The notes beneath the pieces are model-generated. The model saw nothing but the letters and a program-made list of their open reading frames with translations, ran no database searches and was not told where the DNA came from. A program made the position numbers and the translations under genes. This document shows, piece after piece, positions 42,971 through 55,487 of a stretch of 64,000 nucleotides of DNA (positions within the stretch are counted from its first letter, which is position 1; the number at the start of each line of letters is the position of its first letter). The stretch is from the NCBI GenBank assembly GCA_036365515.1, contig CM070877.1:67090522-67154521 (forward strand). Reading direction: 5' to 3'. This stretch comes from Torymus aiolomorphi. Its lineage: Eukaryota > Arthropoda > Insecta > Hymenoptera > Torymidae.

Positions 42971-45900
42971 CAGGGTGATTCTGAAACAATACAACATTTA
43001 TATACCAACGTGATCAGCGTGAAAAACTGAGTCAAGATCACTTGGTCCCGAAAATTTTCTGGCAAGTTTTCCATACCTCTGTTAAGCGCAGGGGAATTTC
43101 CCGCATAGCGTCGGCCCTGGCAGAGCGGCGGCGCGCACCGAGCGGCGGCCGCCGCGGCAAAGAGTGGGGGGCAACCGTTGCTACGGAGTACGTCTATGGA
43201 AGCGGGAGGTAAGGGGGAAGCGGAGCAATCGAGGAGCGCAACGATTTAGTCCACAGTAAAAATCGCTGTGAAATCGACTTGTCACAGAAATGACTGCATA
43301 TTGGTTATAAGCTAAATCGAGGTTGCAAAAACCGAGTTTGAAATTTGCAGATTCCTAGGTCCAAGGGTTCTATCCGAAAACAGCGTTTGAAAGTTTTATT
43401 TACTTATATCTCGAGAACCGCTTAGGCTACAACAAAATAGCTTACACCAAACGAAAGAGCGCAAAATTTTGAATCAGAAACGATTTTTTACTCGATTCGG
43501 ATGAGTGCAAAGTTCCGAGATAATTAATCGAAAAGAAATGAACATGCCCCCGACTTTCCTCCGGCGCTGCGGTATGCTTCTCGTGTCTCTCGCTCCCACA
43601 GCGTTTATTTCTTTTCGATTAATTATTTCGGAACTTTGCACTCGACGGACTCGAGATCAAAATCGTTTTCGATGCAAAATTTTAAGCTCTTTTGTTTGAT
43701 GCAAGCCATTTTATTGTTGACTATAATCAATTAAAACTTACGAACGTTGTTTTCGTATAGAAGCCCTGGGAAACTGAGAGAGCTGCAAATTTCAAAATCT
43801 GTTTTTGTCGACTTCGATTTACCTTATAAACAGAATTCAGCCATTTCTGTGCAAGTCGATTTAAGTACTGGACTCATTTTCAAGACAGCTGGCGAGGAAA
43901 GCTTTCGTTTGATCGGCCAAAAGCTAGCGAAACTATGAACGCATCATAGTTGATATCTCTTGTTGATAAACACACAGCGAGTATTGTATTTCCTTTCTTA
44001 AAAAATGTGGGCCAGATGTTGTGCAACATTTGAAAATTGATTTAGATTGGTCATAAAGAATAGGCGTGAAGATTAGCTATACTCTTTACATTTGAATTTT
44101 TATATTGAATTTCTATACTTTAGGTATTTTAAACTAAATAAATAAATTAACATAAAATATGAAAATAATTTTTCGTTTAAAAAAATTATCTGATTATCCT
44201 ATCATTTTACGTATTCAGAATTAAAGCATGATAAAATACTTTTATTTTATACTTTGATTTTGTCATTAGTCTTTACAAAAAACGAGAAATCAACGGCACT
44301 GCTATTTTAGAGCGTTACATGAAAAGTTCTTTAGTTTAAATCATGTTAACCATGGAATTTCTTGATGAAAACCCGGGAAGCGTTCGTTTAGATTCGTCAC
44401 CAGTTCAACTTCTATTTTCAGACTCGTAAACAGCTGTACAGCCATGCAGCGACAAGCTCACTCGAAAAATTACGGACGATGCCGCCTTGCACTATTACGA
44501 CAAAAGTTCTGGCGCTAAAATGAATTTCTCATCCTCGCAAGCGCGTTATCCTTCTAATCATCAATGGATCATTCAATAAAAAAACGATAAAACAGTTATA
44601 CGACCGTTGTCAAAATTTATGTAAAGGATTTTCTAGCTTAAAATATTATTTTAACCCCACGATGAGCTCAGGTGGCTGGTAACACATTGCCCTTTTAAAC
44701 ACAAGCGTTTTTCTATTAGAAATCAAGAAATCGCGTACACAGGCACCTCGTATCCTTATGTAAAGAGTTCACGTGCTTAAATAAATCTATCGGCTTCGCT
44801 AAAACATCTAGAGCAGCACAACAATCTACCCTATGATGCCCAAGAGTATTGTTTGTTGAAAAAATTGCAAAATTGGAGATGCTGTCGCTTCGCAGCCTTA
44901 CATTAAAAGTTCTCGCGCTTTGAACATTAAAAGTTCATACAAAAAAGCAGATCTATCGACCTATAATCTTCAATAAACTGTAACATAAATAGATAATCAG
45001 ATAATCAGAATGTGAATTGAAAGGAAAACTTCTATTAATGGTAACAAAAGCGTATTTCTAGTTAACGAGGTTCATGCGCGACTCCCAAATTAAAGCAGTG
45101 TTAAATCAAGAGGTTGTCTAAAATATGTAAGAGCAATAGCTGTAATGTAATTAAGCCATTTAAAATAATATAAATAGTTAATCTGTTATAAAAAAAGTCT
45201 ATTTAACATAACTAAACAAACATTTTTAACAAAATGTCGATATTTCAGGAACAGATTTCGTCAGTACAAATAATTATCGATAAAACACAGGGATCTTTTT
45301 TCATTAACTACCGATTTCATTTTTCAAGATAAGATTTTGTTTCTTAATTTATTTCATTGTTACTTGCCGAAGACAAATTTCATAGTTATCCAAAATCTTC
45401 AAAGTTAAAGCAAATTTAAAAAATACATTTCTTTTACCATTTTCACGATTTATGAACAACCACGGCCATGGTTATAACATTCTGAATAATAAATGATTTT
45501 GTATTTTTCCCCCGACGAGACCCAAAAACATTCATTAAGGGGGTCAGAGACCTTTAAAATGACGAAAAATCGATTTCTTTTATTACATATTTCACTAAAA
45601 AACTCTTGTACAATATGTCCCAAATTGTTTAAAGCATTATGCATTTTTCTTTTCAGAATATACACAAAACATTGATAAAGCTTTCTATTTGCTTTTTGTG
45701 TAAATTACATTTATAGCTCTGTGTGACTTAAGTCCGCACTTATGTCACGCATATCCGTGCGATAAGTAGTCCATTATTTCACCGTGTTAATTGCACTCGC
45801 TACGTTCGTGCGCTAACCTCACGGTACCCTAATGGACTACTTACCGCACGGATAGGCGTGACAGCGAACTTAAGGCATGCAGTTATAAAAACCCATAACA

Positions 45901-46640
45901 CGCCGTGATAGGACCCTCGCTACGCTCGGGCCCTAACTTCACGCCGTGACATAATGGGCCACTTATCGTACTTGTATCGTAATGTACTATTTTCCCCTTG
46001 TATAGATAATATTGCTTTGTACTATTTTTTTTTGTTCATTTTTCTTTTTTTAATATATTTTAAATTTTCATTCTACATATGTATACCGTATTAACAAATT
46101 ATGCTGACATTGGATTTTCTCCCTGGAAAATTGTGAAAAGGTTGGAAAAGCGGTGAGACTAAGGGTTTTGGCAACCGAGGAACACAATGGTGCAGTCAAA
46201 ACTGACATAGCACAAAAATAAAAAAGATAGCAAAATTATTTTTTCGAAAAATATTTAAGGTTTGGTTTTTATGTCCATTTATCGAAGTTCATTAAGTTTA
46301 AAGACCATACCGCCTTTGACCGACCTCGATATCGATATATTAAGTTAAAAAATTGACAATATATTGCTAGTATATTGGAAACATATTGGGTAGCATATGG
46401 GAACTATATTGCCAAACCAACTGGCGATATGTGTGAGATACCTGTTTGGCACAATAATTGCAATATATTGGAAATAGGTTTTGCAATATAGCGCCAATAT
46501 ACTTCCTATATCTATTGCCAATACATTACCAATGGAGATCAAATAGTTTTGATTTCTACGCACGTATGGCTGAAAGTATAAAAGATTCCGTACGGAAAGC
46601 GTTGGATTCGAATTTTTCCCTCAACATTGACTGAAATTCA
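42971..46640 (-). repeat. Right arm of long inverted duplication
   Basis: Reverse complement of 4377-8243, beginning TACAGGGTGATTC. It includes the GC-rich patch (43080-43210), the foldback (43263-43862), two of the three hairpins (45720-45990) and the CAATATATTG cluster (46345-46540). Short frames such as 43505-43699 are conserved between arms only because the DNA is. Confidence 0.85.
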
Positions 46641-49600
46641 ACTAAATTTAATACTAAGATTCCCGTAAGTAGAGCGTATTTATCACTCTTTTCCCAAACT
46701 TAGGTGAAACTTAACATTAACTTTGTATGAAGTTTTACCTAACTTAATCATAAGATTTCAATTTGGTTTTCCAAACTTTCAAAGAGATGAACTGAGGCAA
46801 AGTGAATATAAACATATGAAGTATTTCATAAGGCGAATGCCAGATTCGTATTTTTACACGAACATGGGCGGAAACTAATCTGAAGTTCATATTAAGGTTT
46901 CCGTCAATGGTTGTGACAAGCTTTCTCTAAAGTATGGCTGAAAGTATGGCTTAAGGTATGGCTTAAAGTATGGCTTGACGTATGGATGAAATTATGGCTT
47001 AAAGTATGGCTTGAAGTATGGCTTAAAGTATGACTGAAAGTATGGCTTAAAATATGGCTGAAAGTATGGCTTAAAGTATGGCTTAAAGTATGGCTGAAAG
47101 TTAACGTTTAGATTCCGTAAGGAGATCGTAGGATTCTAATTACTTCCGCAACCTTGATGGAAATTCACCTAAATTTTGTATTATGTTTCCCGTGAGTAGA
47201 ACGTAATTATCATTTTTTTCCCAAACTCTACCGAAACTTAACATTAACCTTGTATGATGTTTTACGTAAGTTAATCATAAGATTTCAATTCGGTTTTTCA
47301 AACATTAAAAGAGATGAACTCAACCAAAGTTAATATAAACATATGAAGTAATTCCTAAGGCGAGTGTAAGATTCCTATTTTTACACGAACATTGGCGGAA
47401 ACTAATCGGAAGTTCATATTAAGTTTCCTGTCGATGATTGTGACAAGCTTTTTCTAAAGTGTGGCTGCAAGTATTGTTTAAAGTATGGCTGAATGTATGG
47501 CTTAAAGTATGGCTGGAAGTATGGCTTAAAGTATAGCTGAAAGTATGGCTGAAAGTATGGCTTAGAGTATGGCTTACAGTATGGATGAAAGTATGGCTTA
47601 AAGCATGGCTGAAAGTTATCGTTTAGATTCCGTAAGGAGATCGTAGTATTCGTATTATTTCCACAACCTTGACTGTAATTCACCTAAATTTTGTATTACG
47701 TTTCTCATGAGTAGAACGTATTTATCATTATTTTCCCAAACTTTACCGAAACTTAACATTAATCTTGTATGATGTTTTACGTAAGTTAATCATAAGATTT
47801 CAATTCGGTTTTCCAAACATTAAAAGAGACGAACTCAACCAAAGTTAATATAAACATATGAAGTATTTCCTAAGGCGAGTGTAAGATTCCTATTTTTACA
47901 CGAACGTTGGTGGAAACTAATCGGAATTTCATATTAATTTCCTGTCGATGGTTGTGACAAGCTTTTTCTAAAGTGTGGCTGAAAGTATGGCTTAAAGTAT
48001 GGCTGAAAGTATGGCTTGACGTATGGATGAAATTATGGCTTAAAGTATGGCTTGAAGTATGGCTTAAAGTATGACTGAAAGTATGGCTTAAAATATGGAT
48101 GAAAGTGTGGCTTAAAGTATGGCTGAAAGTTATCGTTTAGATTCCGTAAGGAGATCGTAGTATTCGAATTATTTACATAACCTTGACTGTAATTCACCTA
48201 AATTTTATATTAAGTTTCTCGTGAGAAGAACGTATTTATCATTATTTTCCCAAACTTTACCGAAACATAACATTAACCTTGTATGATGTTTTACGTAATT
48301 TAATCGTAGGATTTCAATTCGGTTTTCCAAACTTTAAAACAGATGAACTGAGCCAAAGTTAATATAAACATATGAAGTATTTCCTAAGGTGAGTGTGAGA
48401 TTCCTAGTTTTACACGAACGTTGACGGAAATTCACCTAAATTTTGTATTAAGTTTCCCGTGAGTAGAACGTATTTGATCTTTCTTTTCCCAAATTTAACC
48501 GAAACTTACCATTAACTTTGTATGATGTTTTACGGAAGTTAATCATAATATTTCAATTCGGTTTTCCAAACATTAAAAGAGATGAACTCAGCCAAAGTTA
48601 ATATAAACATATGAAGTATTTCCTAAGGCGAGTGTAAGATTCCTATTTTTACGCTAACATTGGCGGAAAATAATCTGAAGTTCATATTATGTTTCCCGTC
48701 GATGGTTGTGACAAGCGTTTTCTAAAGAATGGCTGATAGTATGGTTTAAAGTATGGCTTAAAGTAGGGCTTAAAGTATGGCTGAATGTATGGCTTAAAGT
48801 ATGGCTGATAGTATGGCTTAAAGTATAGTTGAAAGAATGGCTGAAAGTATGGCTTAAAGTATGGCTTACAGTATGGATGAAAGTATGGCTTAAAGTATGG
48901 CTGAATGTTATCGTTTAGATTCCGTAAGGAGATCGTAGTATTCGAATTATTTCCACAACCTTAACTTAATTCACCTAAATTTTATATTAAGTTTCTCGTG
49001 AGAAGAACGTATTTATCATTATTTTCCCAAACTTTACCGAAACATAACATTAACCTTGTATGATGTTTTACGTAATTTAATCGTAGGATTTCAATTCGGT
49101 TTTCCAAACTTTAAAACAGATGACCTGAGCCAAAGTTAATATAAACATATGAGGTATTTCCTAAGGTGAGTGTGAGATTCCTAGTTTTACACGAACGTTG
49201 ACGGAAATTCACCTAAATTTTGTATTAAGTTTCCCGTGAGTAGAACGTATTTGATCTTTCTTTTCCCAAATTTTACCGAAACTTACCATTAACTTTGTAT
49301 GATGTTTTACGGAAGTTAATCATAATATTTCAATTCGGTTTTCCAAACATTAAAAGAGATGAACTCAGCCAAAGTTAATATAAACATATGAAGTATTTCC
49401 TAAGGCGAGTGTAAGATTCCTATTTTTACGCTAACATTGGCGGAAAATAATCTGAAGTTCATATTATGTTTCCCGTCGATGGTTGTGACAAGCTTTTTCT
49501 AAAGAATGGCTGATAGTATGGTTTAAAGTATGGCTTAAAGTAGGGCTTAAAGTATGGCTGAATGTATGGCTTAAAGTATGGCTGAAAGTATGGCTTAAAG

Positions 49601-50613
49601 TATAGTTGAAAGAATGGCTGAAAGTATGGCTTAAAGTATGGCTTACAGTATGGATGAAAGTATGGCTTAAAGTATGGCTGAAAGTTATCGTTTAGATTCC
49701 GTAAGGAGATCGTAGTATTCGAATTATTCCCACAACCTTAACTTAATTCACCTAAATTTTGCATTACGTTTCTCGTGAGTAGAACGTATTTATCATTATT
49801 TTCCCAAACTTTACCGAAAAATAACATTAACCTTATATGATGTTTTACGTAATTTCATCGTAAGATTTCAATTCGGTTTTCCAAACTTTAAAAGAGATGA
49901 ACTGAGCCAAAGTTAATATAAACATATGAAGTATTTCCTAAGGCGAGTGTAAGATTCCTATTTTTACACGAACATTGACGGAAACTAATCTGAAGTTCAT
50001 ATTAAGTTTTCGGTCGATGGTTGTGACAAGCTTTTTCTAAAGTATGGCTGAAAGTATGGCTTAGTATGTCTTGAAGTATGGATGAAAGTATGGCTTAAAG
50101 TATGGTTGAAAGTATGGCTTAAAGTATGGCTGAAAGTTAACGTTTAGATTCCGTAAGGAGATCATAGGATTCGAATTATCTCCACAACCTTGACTGAAAT
50201 TCACCTAAATTTTGTATTAAGTTTTCCGTAAGTAGAACGTATTTGAAAGTTCTTTTCCCAAAATTTACCGAAACTTAACATTAACGTTGTATGATGTTTT
50301 ACGTAATTTAATCGTAAGATTTCAATTCGGTTTTCCAAAATTTAAAAGAGATGAACTGAGCCAAAGTGAGTATAAACATATGATGTATTTCCTAAGGCGA
50401 GTGTAAGATTTCTATTTTTATACGAACATCGACGGAAACTAATCTGAAGTTCATACATATATAAGTTAATATAAACATATGAAGTATTTCCTAAGGCGAG
50501 TGTAAGATTCGCATTTTTACACGAACATTGACGGAAACCAATCGGAAGTTCATATTAAGTTTCCTGTCGATGGTTGTGACAAGCTTTTCCTAAAGTATGG
50601 CTGAAAGTATGGC
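46600..50613 (-). repeat. Compound satellite, inverted block
   Basis: The same satellite as 1-4400, now on the minus strand, with arrays of AAAGTATGGCTT 12-mers alternating with the conserved part. A near-exact direct duplication of about 785 bp is visible (about 48180-48960 against 48965-49745). It adjoins the right arm exactly as the left block adjoins the left arm. Confidence 0.9.
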
Positions 50614-50617
50614 TTAA

Positions 50618-51539
50618 GGCCATGTGATACTCAACAAAAATCGTGTTGGGATCAGTCGATAATGTAGGGAGAGCCAACTACTGTATATTAAACAGTAGAT
50701 GGTGCTGAAGATATGCTGAATCTATATGCGTAGAACTTTTAGTTCCAAAATACTCGCATAGATGGCGTGCACTGAGAGAAGTGTTTAATGTCATGTGATC
50801 CTAAGATTCATAACTATTAACATGTCTATATATTTAAATATTTGTAAATATACGCATTGTAAGTCACCACGTTTTTCTAAACAATTTCAATATGTTGCTA
50901 TAAATATTGATATTGTAATAGGTAAAATATGAGATTTGCCGTCTAAAATGTCCCCTATTCGAATATAAGATATTGTAACAGTTACAATATTGCACTTTCG
51001 AATTCAAACAGAACATAAGTATTCTTCTCTCAGTGCATAATATAGGAAATAATTTTATCTCATAAAAAATTATGAAAATATCCGTATCAAGTTTATAAAT
51101 TTTTTTCAAACAAATTATGCGAGAATAAATGAGATTTTAAATGGATCTTTAAAAAGTTTTCGGACCTATGTACAGGGGCCCGTCTTTTTTTTTTTATAAA
51201 TTTCGTTTATCATCATAAGAACTTGTGATCAACAATTAATTTATCACTTTTTTTTATCGTTAGACAATTACGGTGTGTAATCTCTAACGATAAAACCTGG
51301 TGCTACCTGGTGAGCTATGTCTACCCTGTATAGGATGTTTGCTGCTTCAGACATATAACTATGTCTTGAAGTAAGTAATAACATTTATAACAACATGTAC
51401 TACTCTGGTTAAATAAATAAATAAATAAATAAACATAGATTTTAAGGTTATGTTTAGAAAGTTGTAATTTAGCTTCTCGTACAAGATTCTTTTTTTGTAA
51501 AATTAAAATTTTTCAAAACCCATTTCCAAAGCTGAAAAT
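50618..51539. other. Left part of the TTAA element, no gene
   Basis: AT-rich. A small hairpin CTACTGTATATTAAACAGTA lies near 50679. GTCATGTGATCCT near 50790 resembles the terminal repeat. (AATA)n occurs near 51411-51434. No supported coding frame. Confidence 0.45.
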
Positions 51540-52300
51540 GGGTTTACGAATCAAATATACATTTTATCATGTAATGTATTTCGCTTACTGATAGTAATTT
51601 CGTAGTACATAATAGTACTGCATAAAGCGATAATGGGACATTTATTAGTATCATTAGATACACCTTTTTTACAACATGCATTCTGAAATTTCTTATTTCC
51701 AATATATCATGCGTTATTATTAATTTTCTTATTTCGTATAAATAAAAATCATGCACTATTCATTTCTTATTTTTGTTTTATACATTATTTATTATGTAAT
51801 CTAAATCGCTTATTGATAGTATTTTCGTAGTACAGAATAGTACTGAATAAAGCGATAATGGCACATTTATAAGTATCATTAGATACAACTTTTTTACAAC
51901 ATGCATTCTGAGATTTCGTATTTCTAATATAACATGCATTATTAATTTTCTTATTTCTTATTATTGTGCAATACATTATTTATCATGTAAAGTAATTCGC
52001 TTACTTATAGTAATTTCGTAGTTCAGAATAGTACTGAGTAAAGCGATAATGGCACATTTATAAGTATCATTAGATACAACTTTTTTCCAACATACATTTT
52101 GAGATTTCTTATTTCCAATATAACATGCGTTCTTAATTTTCTTATTTCGTATAAATAAAAATCATGCACTATTAATTTCTTATTTTTGTTTCATACATTA
52201 TTTATTATGTAATGTAATTCGCTTACTGATAGTAATTTCGTAGTACAGAATAGTACTGAATAAAGCGATAATGGCACATTTATTAGTATTATGCAAAATT
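51540..52300. repeat. ~210-230-bp tandem repeat
   Basis: Four units (starting near 51565, 51795, 51980 and 52205) share TTCGCTTACTGATAGTAATT, TAGTACTGAATAAAGCGATA and TAGTATCATTAGATACA. Open frames on the minus strand are by-products. Confidence 0.8.
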
Positions 52301-52930
52301 ATATAACACATGCAAAACGGTCTTTGGTAATAAATTCATAAAGAAATTATTAATTACTGCAGTATTTTACGATAACATGCAATATCATAAGCATAATATT
52401 TGATTGCTAATCGATATGGAAATCGATTCCTGCGGTATTAAGTAAAACCATGCAAAATTAATTACAAATTTACATTTAAAATAACATGCATATTTACTTA
52501 TAAAAAATATTTTATTGGTAATCAATAAAGAAGTGATCTATTGCTGCAGATTAAATAACATCATACAAAATTATGATAATTATTAATTGATAAAGAAATT
52601 ATCAATTACTGCAGTGGTTTACGATAACATGCAATATCATAAACATAATATTTGATTACAGATCGATTAAACGAAATCGATTCCTTCAGTATTAAATTAA
52701 ATCATGCAAAATTATAATTACCGCATTTGATTGCAGATTTAGAAAGAATATTTACATATAAAATAACATACACATTTAGTTAAACAAAATTTTTTATTGC
52801 AAATCAATAAAGGAATGACCTATTACTGAATTTTCTGCGGATTACATAATATTCAAAATTATGATAATTATTAATTGATGAAGAAATCATCAATTACTGT
52901 TGTATTAAATAAAATCACGCATATGGCAAC
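52301..52930. repeat. AT-rich repeats with ATAACATGCA words
   Basis: Two to three diverged units of about 250 bp sharing AAAGAAATTATTAATTACTG, GCAATATCATAARCATAATA and CGAAATCGATTCC-type words. Non-coding. Confidence 0.6.
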
Positions 52931-53957
52931 ACATGCATTTCATTGCAGATTGAAAAATAAAACAATACAGTAACATCAACTTTGATGCTACAATAATAAA
53001 AGTAGAGATTCGACCTATGACCAGCATACTGTAGTCGAACAGAGAAGCCTATAACCAGAGAAAAACCTAGATCAAAGAGTAGGCTCTAGGTAGCCTATAA
53101 ACACCCCTTTAAACACAGTACTTACGTATATTTTCCCTACACATATACAAGAGAGTATGCGAACTCTCTACATCGATAAACGAAGAAGACCTCGAACAAC
53201 AGCAACAACATGTATCTTGTAGGAGGCTTAGCTGTCGTAGTATCCCAATGATTCCTCTTTCGCCTCTCTGCACCATGCTGATGGTATCTCTCTCTCTCTC
53301 ACATTTGGATTATATCGTACGTCAAACACACATCTAAAACAATTACTATAGGATATAAATTACTCTCTGTATGGATTTTCGAATACGACTTTGTCTAAGT
53401 CCTTGGAACGATAGCCACTACTTTTATAATCAGCCTCCAAATGCATATGGAGATGGTGTCGCTCGAGCAGGAGATCACCATACTGGATGGAACCTCTCAC
53501 CTGTAAGAAGAACACTAATTTAAATAGCAGTCAGATCACACAAACATTGAAATGGTAATGACCTGCTGAAAGACATTGCAATAACTTGAAGTGGAGAGTT
53601 ATGTATATCCAACACCTCTTGACTTGCTCATGGAGTATTTTGAGGCAGCATCTACAGCAGCTGGAGCTATCCGCTAGATTGCCTACATCTACAGCAATTG
53701 TCTGGCATCACTGAAAAAAGCACTAATTATCAGACACATGCATATTGTGTGTATAAGTGTGACCACACACAGACCTAACCTACAACCACAACAAAGTAAC
53801 ATAACCTCCATGAGTGACAGTCCTATGCGAGCAGCCTTGGCGAGAAGTGCGACTCCACCGTCGAAGATGAGGTCGAGAATAGCAGCGGACAGTCTTCCCC
53901 AACAACAGAGCAGCAGAAATAACACTCGAAGCGATGTATCCTCGTCGCCGGGCACTG
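52931..53957. other. No gene recognised
   Basis: Mixed DNA with a CT-rich stretch near 53289-53300. Open frames at 53689-53986 on both strands overlap each other and show no recognisable domain. Remnants of the retroelement whose integrase follows may be present but I cannot identify them. Confidence 0.35.
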
Positions 53958-54243
53958 GGAAGCACGTTTGTATCTCATTGTTCTAGACACACACTAAAAA
54001 TGGCCTGAAGTTATCGATTTTAAAGCTAACACCAAGACATACAGGGTCATTGAAGAACTAGAAACATTATTCGCACGTGACGACTTACCGAACTATATAG
54101 TTACAGATAACGGTCGCCAATTTGCAAGTGCCAAGTTTGAAAATTTCTTAAAAGCAAACGACGTAAAACATAGTTTCTTTTCTCCTTACTACCCAGCGAC
54201 CAACGGTGCAGTTGGAAACTTTGTAAAAACATTCAAGGAAAAT
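53958..54243 (+). pseudogene. gypsy-type integrase core fragment
   Basis: About 95 codons of an rve integrase with a frameshift near 53998. The first catalytic Asp lies in YLIVLDTHTK, the second in IVTDNGRQFASAKFENFLKA, and then SPYYPATNGA leads into a position where the catalytic Glu is Gly. No reverse transcriptase, protease or LTR of this element is recognisable nearby. It is cut off at the start of the 332-bp repeats. Confidence 0.8.
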
Positions 54244-55235
54244 GCTTCTCCGTCCTGTTCGCCTTGCTAATGTCCTCGGGAAGTGATAGCTGCACCGGTT
54301 TCTCTCGAGAGGAGAAAAGTAGAATTACGTTGAAGCGCGTAGTCATCTACAGCAGCTCTTCGCTTTAAGCAGAGCAAAGTATATTAATAATTTGTCGAGT
54401 ATAAGGAATGAGGAGAGCAGTATAGAACTTCTAGGGTTAGGGAAAAAGGAAATTTGGAGGTTAGGTTCGGCTATACTACAGATACTACAGAATAAAGACC
54501 CAGTCAGAAATGAAGTACTTACCCAAGTTAGTCGCGGCAGCGTGAACTTAATTCAACTGCATCATCGCCGTCGCCTCTCCGTCCTGTTCGCCTCGGTAAT
54601 GACTCGGGGAGTGATAGCTGCACCGGATTCTCTCAAGAGGAGAGAAGTAGAATTACGTTGAAGCGCGTAGTCATATACATCAGCTCTTCGCTTTAAGCAG
54701 AACAAAGTATCTTAATAATTTGTCAAGTATAAGGAATGAGGAGAGCAGTATAGAACTGCTAGGGTTAGGGAAGAAGGCAGGCGAAAATTGGGAGGTTAGG
54801 TTCGGCTATACAACAGATAGTACAGAATAAAGTCCCAGTCAGAAGTGAAGTACTTACCCGTGTCATTCGCGGGAGCGTGGGCTTAATTCAACTGCATCAT
54901 CGCCGACGCTTCTCCGTCCTGTTCGCATCAGTAATGTCCTTGGCGAGTGATAGCTGCACCAGCTTCCCTCGAGTGTAGTAGAATAATGTGAATGCGCGTG
55001 ATAATCTACAGCAGCTATTCGCTTTAGGCAGACCAAAACGTATTCGTAATATGTCAAGCATTAGGAATGAGGAGAGCAGTATTGAACTGCTACGGTTAGA
55101 GAAGAAGGTAGATGAAAATTTGGAGGTTAGGTTCGGCTATACTACAGAGACCACGGAATAAAGTCTTAGTCCGAAGTAAAGTACTTACTCAAATCAGTCT
55201 CAGGAGCGTAGACGAGTAACTGCATCTTCGCCGTA
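54244..55235. repeat. Three ~332-bp tandem repeats
   Basis: Units start at 54244, 54575 and 54909 with TTCTCCGTCCTGTTCGC. Each contains TGATAGCTGCACC, GAATGAGGAGAGCAGTAT and GGAGGTTAGGTTCGGCTATA. The third unit is truncated and more diverged. Confidence 0.9.
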
Positions 55236-55487
55236 ACATTCATGGCATGATGTACTTCTTTTCAACTATGAGCGTCCGCCTTGTGTGTATGTGTCTTCAG
55301 CGCCCATTAGTGTTCCCGCGCAGCCGCGGCGAGCCGGCATCGACGCGTCCAGTGGTGTTGTTGTCACTCTTTACTACGTAAAAACGCAGTGTTGCCAAAT
55401 CTCGCCTGTGCAGTGCGGTGACGCAACTGAAAGATCGACGGCCTAAGGAACCACGGCGGCGCTCGGGCCGCTCGGAAGAATTAAAAG
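55236..55487. other. Short spacer
   Basis: GC-richer linker between two tandem arrays, without a supported gene. Confidence 0.4.
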
